The notes under the pieces: generated by a model | What the model was told of the DNA's origin: nothing | Database searches by the model: none | The model's input: only the letters and a program-made list of their open reading frames with translations | Source: Miscanthus floridulus | Lineage: Eukaryota; Streptophyta; Magnoliopsida; Poales; Poaceae | Assembly (NCBI RefSeq): GCF_019320115.1 | Contig: NC_089598.1 | Span: 85,637,560 to 85,701,559, forward strand | Direction of reading: 5' to 3' | DNA length: 64,000 nucleotides | Position numbers and translations under genes: made by a program | Shown: piece after piece, positions 22,110-32,494 of the stretch | Layout of the letters: every line of letters starts with the position of its first letter | Numbering within the stretch: the stretch's first letter is position 1

Positions 22110-23207
22110 AAAAATTCAACCCCGCACCAACCGTTCCCAGCCTCGCGCTCCTCTTCTTCGACGCCGACGCCCGTGCATCGCCCCAAGCCAGAGCACCCAT
22201 CCACCACCCCCTGCGCCGCCGTTCTCAGCCCCGCGCTCATCTTCTTCGACGCCGATGCCCGTGCACCGCCCCACGCCGGAGCACTCCCCACGCCGTCCAC
22301 CGCCAGACGCTGGAGCACCGCCGAGGCCTTTAGGAGCGTGCACGGACAGCTGCTTTCCCACCCCCATGGTGAGTGCGTGGCTCACTGCCCACTAAGTGTT
22401 CGATGAAATGCCCCACGGTTGTTGTCTTCCCAATAGCAGTCGATTCCTATTCGATTGAGTTACATGTTGTTACTCCTTGGTTTAGCTATAGGTAGAGTGT
22501 TAATTGATGGATTCTTGTCAAATGTGTACAGGTATAATTGCTATAGGTAGAGTGTCAATTGATTTTGATGGAATGTATAGCATGCTTAAAAAAACATCTA
22601 TAGATGTTTGTTCTAGAAAAAAAAGTTAAAAACAACTTTTAAAATTGGCTCGACAGCAGCAGCAAGTATGATTACTAAACCACATTGATCTCCGAATAAT
22701 AGACAGTCTAATTATTGAGGTTATTTTTTATCATGTCAAGGATAAATAACATTAAATAGATTTAGTTTGGCCATATAACTTGAATAATAACTCTTGGTCA
22801 GTGAGTTACCATTACCACTTACCACATGCCTAATTTACTTAAATGTATAGGCAACCATGGCATGATATGTAGTGCATGTTGGTCACATGCCTGGGATTTA
22901 TCGAACCTGGGAAGATTATTATGCTCAAGTCAATCGCTACCCTAGTAATTTGCACAAAAAATACAACACAGAAGCTGAAGCTTTGAGGGCCTACTATAGT
23001 CATTTGGCCTACCTTGCAAACCATGGGCAACCGGCCTACTATGGTCCAATGAATGTAAACTATAGCCATCCGCTGGCACTGGAGATCGAAGAGAAGCCAC
23101 CCGCCGGAGATGTGAAGATTAGGAGAATTGCTCCTTGGTCTTGGAAAGATGTCATGCTTTTATTTATGGCTATGGTCATTGCTTTTCTTATTTGGAAGTT
23201 GATGTAG
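22110..23207 (+). pseudogene. Second RNase H1 N-terminal (viroplasmin-like) domain protein with C-terminal membrane anchor
   Basis: Gene model: GC-rich leader exon about 22110-22368 (ends ATG|GTGAGT), intron 22369-22850 (ends ATGTATAG), coding exon from ATG 22857 in the context CAACCATGG. The codons read M-A-stop-YVVHVGHMPGIYRTW, then AQV..YP, then HKKYNTEAEALRAYY. The third codon is TGA where the paralogue at 13121 and the domain family have Trp, so a TGG-to-TGA change is the only block in 117 codons. After a Pro-rich linker comes SWKDVMLLFMAMVIAFLIW, a membrane helix at the extreme C-terminus. The domain binds RNA-containing duplexes in known families; no nuclease domain is present. It lies in a CACTA element behind a repeat array and TATA box. 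Initiation at a downstream ATG in the domain would lose its first strand. Confidence 0.68.
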
Positions 23208-23413
23208 GCTTAGTTTCGTAGAACAGTAGGTGAACTTTGTTGTATGTGGTCAATCAAACAATGAATTTGTTCTAGGTGAACATATGTTATTATTTGACTT
23301 TATTGTATGTGGACTTATTATTAGACTTTGCATTAAACATATTATATATATATATGAACATATGCTATTAGTAGTTGTCCGCGGCCAAAACTAACCACGA
23401 TCGTGTCACAGCC
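23208..23413. other. Non-coding spacer between the membrane-protein gene and the transposase fragment
   Basis: The 3' sequence of the preceding gene is followed by an AT-rich tract with a TATATATATATA run near 23341. Nothing else is supported. Confidence 0.4.
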
Positions 23414-24067
23414 ATGACTCATCATCGTCTGTTACCCCGTCGCCGAAGAACTGATCGGCAATAAGAAGCGGTTGATATTGCTGGGACGGGAGAGCCACGT
23501 GATCCGACAAACGATGACGGTGTCAATCAGGTCAGTGAGAACGAGCAGCCATGGACCCCGTCTGGCTTGTTCGATCTGGGTCAAAATGACCAAGATGGCC
23601 AGATAACTTTGGTATCATGTCACTATGTAGCCACACATGCTAATCAATTAAGAGGGTCATAGCTTACTTGGTGTCTCTAGCAGGAGCCTCCGCCGGCCGA
23701 GGAGCCAGAGGGTTTGGGTAGCAGGAAGGCTAGATCCAAGCGAGGCGTGTCAAAGATTCATGTTGGTAGGAATGCACACTGGCACATTACTGAGTTCGAT
23801 GAATTCGGGGATCCATTCTCACCGTCTATAGCTTTGACCAAATACAAGACTATCATCGGGTTACTTGTTAGAGACTTCATCCCGATTAAGTACAGGAAGT
23901 GTATTGGAAAAAGATGGAGTATTTTTCATTGCACAATCCGTGAAGTACAAGGACCAGTATGGCACAGAGCGGCTCGCCAGATTATTGTAAGAAGTCCGAG
24001 AAGCATCTGTGAAGTCCGAGAACATTTCTTTTTTATTTTGAGGGATCGAGATGTGGATAAGAACATT
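23414..24067 (+). pseudogene. Ptta/En-Spm plant transposase (TNPA-like) fragment
   Basis: Two exons are suggested: about 23414-23610 and 23683-24067, with an intron whose acceptor is CTCTAGCAG. The second exon reads RKARSKRGVSKIHVGRNAHW, EFDEFGDPFSP, YKTIIGLLVRDFIPIKY and IGKRWSIF, the order of blocks seen in the plant transposase (Ptta/En/Spm) family that accompanies TNPD in CACTA elements. A TAA interrupts exon 1 after TDRQ (CAA origin is not required). The C-terminal half of the family is missing; the frame ends at 24067, shortly before the terminal repeats. TNPA-type proteins bind subterminal repeats and regulate the element. Confidence 0.72.
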
Positions 24068-24199
24068 TGAATTGTAATCGTAACATTTGTAATGTTTAAT
24101 ATTGATGGACCTGTCGTCTACGTAGCGTATATAAAGAGAAACCCGATTCCACGAAAAAATATAAATTAAAATAAATTATAAAACAATAAAATACGAACG

Positions 24200-24679
24200 G
24201 ACCATCACCGCCGGTGAGCAACAAACCGGCAATGTTGTCGTAACCATCACTGCCGGTTAGAAGCAAACCGACAGTGTTGTCTTGCTCAACACTGCCGGCT
24301 TGAACCATGAACCGACACTGATAGTTACAAGAACACTGTCGGTTTGATCCATGAACCGACACTGATATTTACTACAACACTGTCGGTTTGATCCATAAAC
24401 CGACAGTGTAGGCTTACTAAACACTGCTGGCTTGAGCCAAGAACCGACACTCTTAAAGCAACCGTCGCTGTCGGTTGGCACTATAAATCGGCAGTGTTGT
24501 TCAACTGGACACTGCCGGGCGGAGCCAGGAACCGACACTGTTTCCTGTAGATCAGTGTCGGTTTTTAAGGACCGGCAGTGATGTCAACCTCCATCACTAC
24601 CGGTGTGCCACTGTCGGTTCAAAATCCGGCAGTGAAGTAGGTTTTTGAACTGGCAGTGATGTCCAGATCTGGGGTAGTG
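24200..24679. repeat. CACTA right subterminal array and terminal inverted repeat
   Basis: About ten inverted units of 33-45 bp (CACTG(T/C)CGG(T/C)T, short spacer, AACCGACA(C/G)TG) are packed in tandem and end in the terminus CCAGATCTGGGGTAGTG at 24679. Orientation and density are typical of a CACTA 3' end. The bases after it are TAC, the likely 3-bp target duplication, which cannot be confirmed without the left end. Confidence 0.9.
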
Positions 24680-25607
24680 TACTTCAATAGGGGCACTTAC
24701 CATCATCAAATCAATTGAGAATTAGCCTCTTGTTCATTCACATGATGTGGGAAAAATAAAGGCAAGAGACGGTACTGTGACCTAGTCACTGACAGGCTAT
24801 TTTACATGGTGTGGTGCATTCAAACTTCATTTCTGAAGTCCTAGTTGCAAGGAAAAGAGAGAGTAGCACCAGAACGGGGTGCTCCGTGCCCGTCATATGA
24901 CAGATCATCATTTATTACTTCGATCTGGATTAGCAGGTAACGATTGCTGACATGATGCAATGGACCACCGACTGGTAGGCACTATGCATTCGCATGCGGT
25001 GTGGCGACGACTTCAAGTCCACGGTGGGCCATCCGTAACATGCAAGGAGCCAAGGACCACTTTCTGCGGGTGCGGCCGGCCTGCATGTACAGGGAAAAAA
25101 CGTAGAGCGCCATTGACACCGTCAACTTTATGGGGTTGCATGTAATACGGAGTATTTCATTTAATTTAGATCAGGTTACATATATGTGGAATTTTCTCAT
25201 CATGCCGGGTGCTTGTAATAGGTCTTTGGAAAGTTGGATGATGTGGTTGTAGTAGTTTTGCACTAGTGCTTTTGCCATTGTTTATTTGATTTTGTTTTCA
25301 AGTTTGTACAAATGTTTCTTAGAGAAGAATAGAGATCATCCGCGAAAAAGGATGTTACTTAGAGATTCTCAAATAGCTCAGTTGACTATGTGAATATGTT
25401 CACTGAATGAAAAACTCAACGAATTATGCATTTGATCTGGTCATTATGAGATTCATAAGTTTTTTTTTTTGATTTAGACTATATATATGCTTTGGCAAAA
25501 AAATTGAGTACTCAGCGTAAAGCTAAACTGGATGCTTAGGGATAGCTTATTTCGTGCTTGAACTTTGATACTTATTAGTTATTTATGAAACAAATACTTA
25601 TTAGTTA
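24680..25607. other. Intergenic sequence right of the CACTA element
   Basis: No gene is supported. The 61-codon ORF near 24960 shows no recognisable motif. The remainder is AT-rich. Confidence 0.5.
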
Positions 25608-25865
25608 CTCTCTCTGATTCAAAATAAGTCTGACTTCTAGAGTTATCCAAATTCAAACTAGTTTAAGTTTTAACGGATTGATAGAAAAGAGCACCAATAT
25701 TTAAGAGACTAAAATAGTGTTATTAGATATATTAGGAAATATATTTTTATAATGTACCTATTTGATGTCATAAGTGTTGGTACTTTTCTATATAAAGTTG
25801 GTTAGATTTAAAATAGTTTGATTTATAAGAACTTTAGAAGTTGTTTTATTTTAGGACGTTAGGAG
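25608..25865. mobile_element. Stowaway MITE (Tc1/mariner type)
   Basis: 258 bp between TA dinucleotides (25606-25607 and 25866-25867). Ends CTCTCTCTGATTCAAAATAAG and TTATTTTAGGACGTTAGGAG form the Stowaway inverted terminus in slightly decayed form. It is non-coding. A shortened relative is at 14913-15023. Confidence 0.82.
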
Positions 25866-26038
25866 TATTTTCTAAGACGGTTAACCATAACACATGCAAC
25901 TCATAGTACTTTCTAGCAGTCTCTGATAGTACTTTCTAGCAGAGGACGTAATTACTCTTACAAGTTTCCATAAAACTATACAAAATTAACCAGTATCCTT
26001 TTAATTTGCGGGTTAATTTAGTATAATGGCATCAATTC

Positions 26039-26386
26039 TTAAGACCCTGTTTGGGTACCCATCTGATTATATAATCAAATTTTGATCCAAACATGATCGA
26101 TTATATGATGGATTATTATAATCAAAACTGTTGATTACCATAATCCTATAATCGAGGCGAGACCAGGTTATAGGGGATTATAGTTTCTGAAAGTCCACCT
26201 TGCCCCCATTGATTATCTAACTTGCCAAATTATACAGGATAAAATAGGAATTTCTCACCTTAACCAATCATAATCAATCACTAATCCATAAGACCCAAAT
26301 GCTCTGGTTATTATAATAATAATCCTAATTAATTCAATGCATAATCCAGATTATAATAATCGAGTTGTGATCCAAACAGGTCTTAA
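26039..26386. mobile_element. MITE with TTAAGACC(C)TGTTTGG inverted ends
   Basis: The left end TTAAGACCCTGTTTGG and the right end CCAAACAGGTCTTAA are near-perfect inverted repeats. Internal GATTATAATAATC palindromes add to the fold-back character. The duplicated target is TAA or TTAA, which would fit a Tourist/PIF-Harbinger MITE. Because TTAA is also part of the palindrome, the superfamily is not settled. Confidence 0.7.
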
Positions 26387-26459
26387 TTTGCAATCAGATG
26401 AAGGACCATACAATCCAGCGTATTTTGCCAAATAAACACTCGGGACAAACAATATATTT

Positions 26460-26800
26460 GTTCCAGGGATTTGCTGGCGCCTGAATGTCCGATGGGATAG
26501 GATTCCGGCCTAGCAAAAACATGCCACACTCCCACCGTATCCCTGCAATCCTTCCCCGTCTACCTCGTCCCGCCACAAACATGTACCCCGCCCCCGTCCA
26601 TTCACCCCGCCCCGCGCCTACCACTTCTTCCCCCTGACCCCCTCCTCTTTCTCCACGCGGGCGGAACTCGGGATCCAGGATGAGGACGAGCACGCCCTGT
26701 CCGTAGAACCCTAGGCACGCCGTACACCCCATCCGACAGCCCCCGGCTCGCTGCGCCCTTTCCCCTGGCGCCCGGGCCATGCCCCCATGACTCTCTGAAT
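26460..26800. other. C-rich segment of unknown origin
   Basis: A pyrimidine-rich, GC-rich block (CCCCGCCCC-like runs) joined to the GCAACAT repeat that follows. Long minus-strand frames cross both, but codon content is low-complexity and no domain is visible. Possibly the body of a non-autonomous DNA transposon or a captured gene leader. Confidence 0.35.
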
Positions 26801-26805
26801 ATACC

Positions 26806-27172
26806 TCTGAAACACAAAACTCATGCAACATGAAAACACTTGAATGCAACATGAGTCTAAAACAGATCAAACATTTTGAATGTACACTTGCAACATATGT
26901 GTGAAACATATGCAACATCCAAATAAAACACTTGCAACTTGCAACATACAAACACTTATTGCAACATAAGACTGAAACATTTGAAACATTTCGTACATAC
27001 TCTTGCAGCATATGTGTGAAACATATGAAACATCCAAATAAGCACACTTACAACATACGTCTGAAAAAGCAGATGAAACATTTGGAACGGACGTTGCAAC
27101 ATACGTGTGCAACATCGCGATCTATTTTGCAACATTCATATGAAACACATGCAACATACCTCTGAAACATGT
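26806..27172. repeat. GCAACAT/GAAACAT degenerate tandem repeat
   Basis: Some 15 interspersed copies of TGCAACAT and TGAAACAT, often in the order CAACATATGTGTGAAACAT, spaced 12-25 bp apart. One longer unit is present twice: CATATGTGTGAAACATATG with ACATCCAAATAA at about 26893-26927 and 27009-27043, a period near 116 bp. It is cut by the Tat LTR at 27174. Confidence 0.75.
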
Positions 27173-27173
27173 G

Positions 27174-27662
27174 TGTTAGATATATGGGCCAGGGGTACCT
27201 GCACCGTCCGTATATGTGACCATCGCCAGGCTATCGACCCAGCAGCCGCCAAGGAGGAGGCCCGCAAGGGCTGACGTGATCGACCAACGTGGAGGTCAAG
27301 GCAAATCAAGATAGGCGTATCTGGACGATAGCTAGGATCAATCTGTTGCGCATATCGTGTAACAAACTAAGAACTCAATTTGTTAACCCAATCACCCTCT
27401 CTGTAACCATACCCTCTCTGCCTATATAAAGGAGGGTAGGGACCTTGGGCTCGGGATTCATCTTCCACCATTCCAATCTACTATGTAGGGCTCAGCGCCT
27501 ATAATTGAGCATACAAATACAAGAGCAGTCACACCACTGGAGTAGGGCTCAGCACACCACCACGCCCCAAACCAGTATAAATCTCTATGTCTCGTGTGTT
27601 ACCATCTGATTCCGTCTATGCGATCACGTTGCTAGATATTGCTAGAGCAAAATAATCCGACA
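27174..27662 (+). repeat. 5' LTR of the level-1 Tat element
   Basis: 489 bp, TGTTAGATATATGGGCCAGG to AATCCGACA. TATATAAAGG at 27423 is the core promoter. AGTTGGCGCGATAGGT follows at 27662-27677, the primer-binding site style of Tat-lineage Ty3 elements. It is about as long as, and clearly related to, the LTRs at 30754 and 58731. Confidence 0.9.
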
Positions 27663-28485
27663 GTTGGCGCGATAGGTACGGGCCTTTCATGTTCAGATTT
27701 GTTTTTGTGTCTCAGATGGCTATTCTTTGTAGGTCGAACAAGGGTGTGATTAAGAGGTGATCAGAGAAGGACGACCACGGCGCCGGCACCTTCACACGAC
27801 CGAGGGATCCACAACGTAGTAACCCCAAGATTCACGCACGGGCTTCGACGTCGTCATCACCTGATCAACTCTACTCACCAAGCTTGGGGACGCGATCGAC
27901 GTAGGACCGCATTAGCTGGCCTGTCATGTAAGTTGCTACGCCGAGTCTACTTTCTCTAAATTTTATCAGGAGTACCTCCTCGACACTGCACGAAAAATTT
28001 GGTGGGAATCAAACCACCCAGATGATGCAGAACCACCGCCATCACTAGATGTTGTTTTGCCTAGATTCTTCGATAGGCTCAAGAGCATTGCCATGGCACA
28101 CGCTTGGTAACTTTTCCCAACCATCATGATCAACCCTAACAGGGCCGGGACACCCCGGATAACAAAGAGGAATCGCGGATCCAATTGGCTAAGCATCAAG
28201 CGAACCCAAACACCGAGTTATCGGGTAAATCTTGGCCATGCCATGAATCTTCCGTGCCTGAACCACGGATACCCGGTAGTCCATCTCTCCAAAGATTGTA
28301 AAACGTACCGCGTGATAGCCGCTACAGCGACTCCCTCACAAGGCACCCCTCGAGGGGACAATCGACGGCGCAAGGGACACTCAAAACAAACCCTCAAACG
28401 AGTGATGACTATCCTGGCCCACACTGTGATCCGGCCAGATTCGGGACACCCACCTGCTGTTCGAGAGGCTCATACCGTGGCACTC
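27663..28485 (+). pseudogene. Leader and deleted gag remnant of the level-1 Tat element
   Basis: Only about 0.5 kb of gag-like coding is left: DTARKIWWESNHPDD near 27985, DVVLPRFFDRLKSIAMAHAW to 28109, then a stop, and a decayed zinc knuckle of the form C-x2-HG-x4-H-x4-C (CLNHGYPVVHLSKDC) near 28255-28300. Tat gags are usually several hundred residues longer, so most of it has been deleted. Confidence 0.7.
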
Positions 28486-30753
28486 GCGACAATGACCCAG
28501 TTACCTTGGTCAGAGCACCCAATCACTTTCGACGAGAGTGACCAACCCAAACACTTGGTTGATGTCGGCAGGTTTCCCCTTGTTGTCAGCGCAGTTCTCG
28601 AGACTGTCCGTGCCACTAAAATCTTCATGGATGGAGGAAGTGATTCCAATCTGATATATTGGGACACTTTTGAAAGACTAAAGATCGGCACAGACAAATT
28701 GCGTTCACCAAGAGGCCCAATCACCGGGATAGTACCAAGGAGACAAGTGATGCCCCTCGGCATTATCGATCTAAGTGTCACATTTGGTGAAGCGGTAAAG
28801 TACCACTAGGAGATACTCTCCTTTGAGGACGTGGATTTCCAAGACACCTACCATGCCATGCTTAGGATACTGTGTTTTGTCAAATTCATGGTCGTACCTC
28901 ACTACGCGTACTTAAAGATGAAGATGTCAGGCCCTAACGGTATCATCACCATCTCTAGGGATCTTCAAAACGCTTATCAATGCGATCTACTCGCTGTCGA
29001 GAACATGGTCCAAAACTTGGACCTGGCACAGCAAGAGCTGGACTATGTCCTCATGCAAAGACAGGACTCGGGGGCTCCAACGCAAGCACCACCGCGTCTC
29101 GACTTCCAACCTTCACCTCCCGAAGAAAACAGGCTGTCACCAGTGCCATTCACACCCTCAGGACCAACTGTGGCCCCATCATTCATGCCCGGAGAGGACT
29201 CGAAGAAGGTCCATTTGGAGAAGACTGATCCAAGCAAGACCACGAATATCGGGAGAAGCCTAAACCAGGTATAGCAAGACGAACTTGTCAAATTCTTGAT
29301 TGACAATCGGGACATATTCGCCTAGAAACCCTCAGATATGCCAGGAATCCTGAGAGAAATCGCTGAGCATTCCCTAAGAATCCGGGCCGACGCCAAGCCA
29401 GTCAAGCAACGCTTGAGACGGTTTGATGACGAGCGATGCAGGGCTATAGAGGAAGAGATAGCTAAGCTCCTCGACGCGGGCTTCATCAGGGAGGTCTTGC
29501 ATCCAGACTGGCTTGTGAATCCTATCCTAGTGCCCAAAAAGAACAACAAATGGAGAATATGTGTCAATTATACAAGCCTTAACAAGGCGTGCCCTAAGTA
29601 TCCTTATCCCTTGCTGCGTATAGATTAGATCATCGACTCCACAGCAAGATTAGAGTTGCTCTGTTTCCTCAACACTTACTATGGCTATCACCAGATCTGG
29701 ATGAAAGAGTCTGATCAATTAGCTACTTCGTTCATCACCCCGATCAGAGCATACGGCTATGTCACCATGCCATTTAGGCTAAAGAATGCAGGGGCTACCT
29801 ATCAGCGCTGCATGAAGCGTTGCCTCCACAAATAGATCAACAGAAACGCCGAGGCTTACATCGATGACATCGTGGTAAAGTCATCAAAAGCTAGGAACCT
29901 TGTTCAAGATCTTTCGGAAACCTTCGCTCAACCCAGGGAAATGTACCTTCGGAGTACCATCCGGCAAACTGCTCGGCTACATCGTATCGGCTCACGAGAT
30001 TGAGACCAATCCAATGAAGGTCAAGGACATCCTCGATATGGGACTTCCTCGAGCGCTTAGAGACGCCCAGAAACTCATGGGATGTCTAGCTTCGTTAAGC
30101 CGATTCATCTCCAGGTTAGGCGAAAGAGGACTCCCCCTCTACAAACTCTTGCGCAAGACGCCAAACTGGCGATGGACCCTTGGAGGCTCAAAAAGCCTTC
30201 AACGATATCAAGGACTTCCTCACCAAACCCCCCGTTCTGGTGGCTCCCAACGAAGAGGAGCCTTTACTCCTATATGTCGCAGCTACCACCCAGGTGGTCA
30301 GCGTGGCTATAGTTGTCGAGAGGAAAGAGGAGGGCCACATTTAGACCATTCAGCGATCGTTGTATTTTCTCAGCCAAATACTGGCCGAGAGCAAGACTCG
30401 CTACCCGCACATCCAGAAGATACTCTATGGAGTGTACTTGGCAAAGAAGAAGCTGGTTCACTACTTCGACGCGCACCCGATTACCGTGGTCACCTCCTTT
30501 TCGCTAGGAGAGATCATCAACAATCGGGACACGACCGGGCGGATCGCCAAATGGGCTCTAGAACTTATGGCGTATGTCATCACGTATGTGCCATGCACAT
30601 CCATAAAATCCTAGGCCCTAGTGGACTTCGTCGCCGAGTAAACCGAATGAGGTACGTGCTCTGTTTAAATTTCGAGGGTGCTACCAATAACATAGCTGAG
30701 TACGAGGCCCTACTCCATGGGATGTGAACCGCAGTCACCCTTGGGGTCAGGAG
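28486..30753 (+). pseudogene. Level-1 Tat pol, first part: protease, RT, RNase H N-terminus
   Basis: Protease: ITFDESDQPKHL then ATKIFMDGGSDSNLIYWDT, where MDGGSD is the active-site motif. RT: KQRLRRFDDERCRAIEEEI, GFIREVLHPDWLVNPILVPK, WRICVNYTSLNKACPKYPYP and the catalytic AYIDDIVVKS near 29855. RNase H: FLSQILAESKTRYPHIQK, then TGRIAKWALELM, then the second RNase H domain start GATNNIAEYEALLHG. Stops include TAG at 28807-28809, TAG at 29272-29274, TAG near 29323 and TAG near 29626; a frameshift lies near 29900. The frame is cut at GVR (30748) by the level-2 element and continues at 59213. Confidence 0.9.
30749..30753. repeat. Target-site duplication AGGAG (left) of the level-2 element
   Basis: AGGAG at 30749-30753 is repeated at 59213-59217. 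Joining the two sides with one copy restores codons ...T-L-G-V-R-R-L-V-A-L-G... of RNase H without a frame change. Confidence 0.95.
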
Positions 30754-31241
30754 TGTTAGAGATATTGGCCAGGGTACCTACACCACTCGTATATATGACC
30801 ACCACCGAGCTATCGGCCTAGCAATCATCAAGGGGAGGCCCACAAGGGCTAACGCGGTCGACCAACATGGAGATCAAGGCAAACCGAGGTGGGCGTATCT
30901 GAATGATAGATAGGATTAATCTGTTGTAACAAACTAGGAACACAATCTGTTAGCTCGATCGTCCTCTCTGTAACCCTACCTCTCCTGCATATATAAAGGA
31001 GGGTAGGGACCTTGGGCTCAGGATCGACATCATCCAATCCACCTATTCCATCTACCTCGTAGTTAAGAGCAACAACCCTTGTAATTGAGCATACGAATAC
31101 AAGAGCAGTCGCACCACTAGAGTAGGGATTAGCACGCACCGCGCCCCAAACCAGTATAAATTATTGTATCTCGTGTGCTACCATCGGATTCCGTCTACGC
31201 GATCTCGTTGCTGGATATTGCCGGAGCAAAACAATCCAACA
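30754..31241 (+). repeat. 5' LTR of the level-2 Tat element
   Basis: 488 bp, TGTTAGAGATATTGGCC to AATCCAACA. The TATATAAAGG core promoter is at 30990. It has many differences, plus an indel near 30838-30850, from its partner at 58731, indicating an older insertion than the copia elements nested inside it. Confidence 0.93.
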
Positions 31242-32489
31242 GTTGGCGAGCCAGGTACGAGTCTTTCATGTTCAGATTTGTTTTTTATTTCAGATGGGAT
31301 TTTTTCTTCACCAACAATATTCGGCTCGACGGATGATTCTGCCGCAACGCGGCGGCAATGGATGACATAGCTGGTTCTCCGGAGTCGAACCTCTGGTCGT
31401 GGCGGCAGGAATGATGCCTAGTATGCTGGCGGTGGCGTTTGGAGTGCATCACGATGCTGCGCTCGTGGGTCGATGCTTTCCACTACGGAACTGCATGACG
31501 GCGCTTTGTCGAAATCCTATCGGGCTCACGACGGGCACATAAGGCTCATGTATGTACGCATCTACACACCAAGCACACACGCACGTAGAGCAGACCCCCA
31601 CGCATGGGCCACAAGGTTCGACATAGCCGTGTGATGTACCTCCTGCCATGTCTCATCGTCATCGAGCAAGCATGCATGCATGGATTCGGGATCCGACTCC
31701 ACGAAATCAACCAGTCCAGTTCCACATCAAAAAGCTAAGTCAAGTTTTTTGTTTGACCAAGTAATTTTATTATGTATCTCCAGATACATGTACTTGTCTT
31801 CGTGACTATTGATGATAGGATTCGGCTGCGACCCGTGGTGATGCTCGGCAACCTCTCACGCCCCTCATCGTCAACAAACATCACCGTCGCCGATCTGTGG
31901 CGGCCCTTTGTCAAAAACTTGCCATGGTGCCTTCTACTGATCTACCCCCACGCTGTTCGATCGGAGTACAGGCTCCCAGACCACGGCACCGGCCCAGCAT
32001 GCAACGGCGCCAGAGTCTGCCATGGAGGAGGCACGATCTACAGTGCCATGCAAGGCTAATTTGCATCTTCGGGTGTATATACACATGCAACGTCATTTTT
32101 ATAATTGCTTTTATTATGTTATTTTCTGCTCTTACTTTCTACTAAGTTAACATCCAAACTTAGCAAAAAGTCGGGGGCTACTACACATAATAATCATACT
32201 CTAGGACATGTTTGTTTTTTTCTCCATGATTTAAGTACCTACATGATATGTTCTATGTGTAAAGCTTTGTCACGATAATGACTTACGCCACATTCCAATG
32301 CTATACGGGACACGCCATCTCATGGCTAACATCCTATGCACGGGGCTACGGTCTTGTCAACAAAGTGCACAACACGCTGAGCAATTCATAAAGGGAAAAC
32401 AACATCAAGGAGAGAAGACAACAACCCTTAAAACTGCTTTAAGTACTTTTATGACACATTCTGCATAGCATGCTTTGTCGGCAGCAACG
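31242..32489 (+). other. Left interior of the level-2 Tat element (non-coding)
   Basis: Begins with the primer-binding site. No gag motif is visible; the short ORFs show no domain. It includes AGTCGGGGGCTACTA near 32168, an internal copy of the polypurine-type GGGGGCTAC motif. It ends at the ACCTA target of level 3 (32490-32494). Confidence 0.6.
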
Positions 32490-32494
32490 ACCTA

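Larger units (their letters stand above)
17019..24679 (+). mobile_element. Degraded CACTA (En/Spm) transposon carrying extra gene cassettes
   Basis: The right end is exact: TAGTG at 24675-24679, preceded by CCAGATCTGGGG, giving a terminus of CACTACCCCAGATCTGG on the other strand, behind a dense array of CACTG(T/C)CGGTT inverted repeats. Inside are a TNPD fragment (17540-18940), two repeat-array/TATA/gene cassettes, and a Ptta/En-Spm transposase fragment (23414-24067). I find no CACTA terminus on the left. The kinase pseudogene stops at 17018, so I set the left limit there provisionally. The element may be two or more nested or recombined CACTA copies rather than one. Confidence 0.7.

Noticed and set aside
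24200..24660. Regular repeats resembling a CRISPR-like array
   Set aside because: Units are inverted palindromes with short variable loops and end in a CACTA terminus; a plant transposon end explains them.
26394..27047. 217-codon minus-strand ORF rich in Cys, His and Met
   Set aside because: It runs through the GCAACAT repeat and the C-rich block; its composition is a translation of the repeat and no domain is visible.
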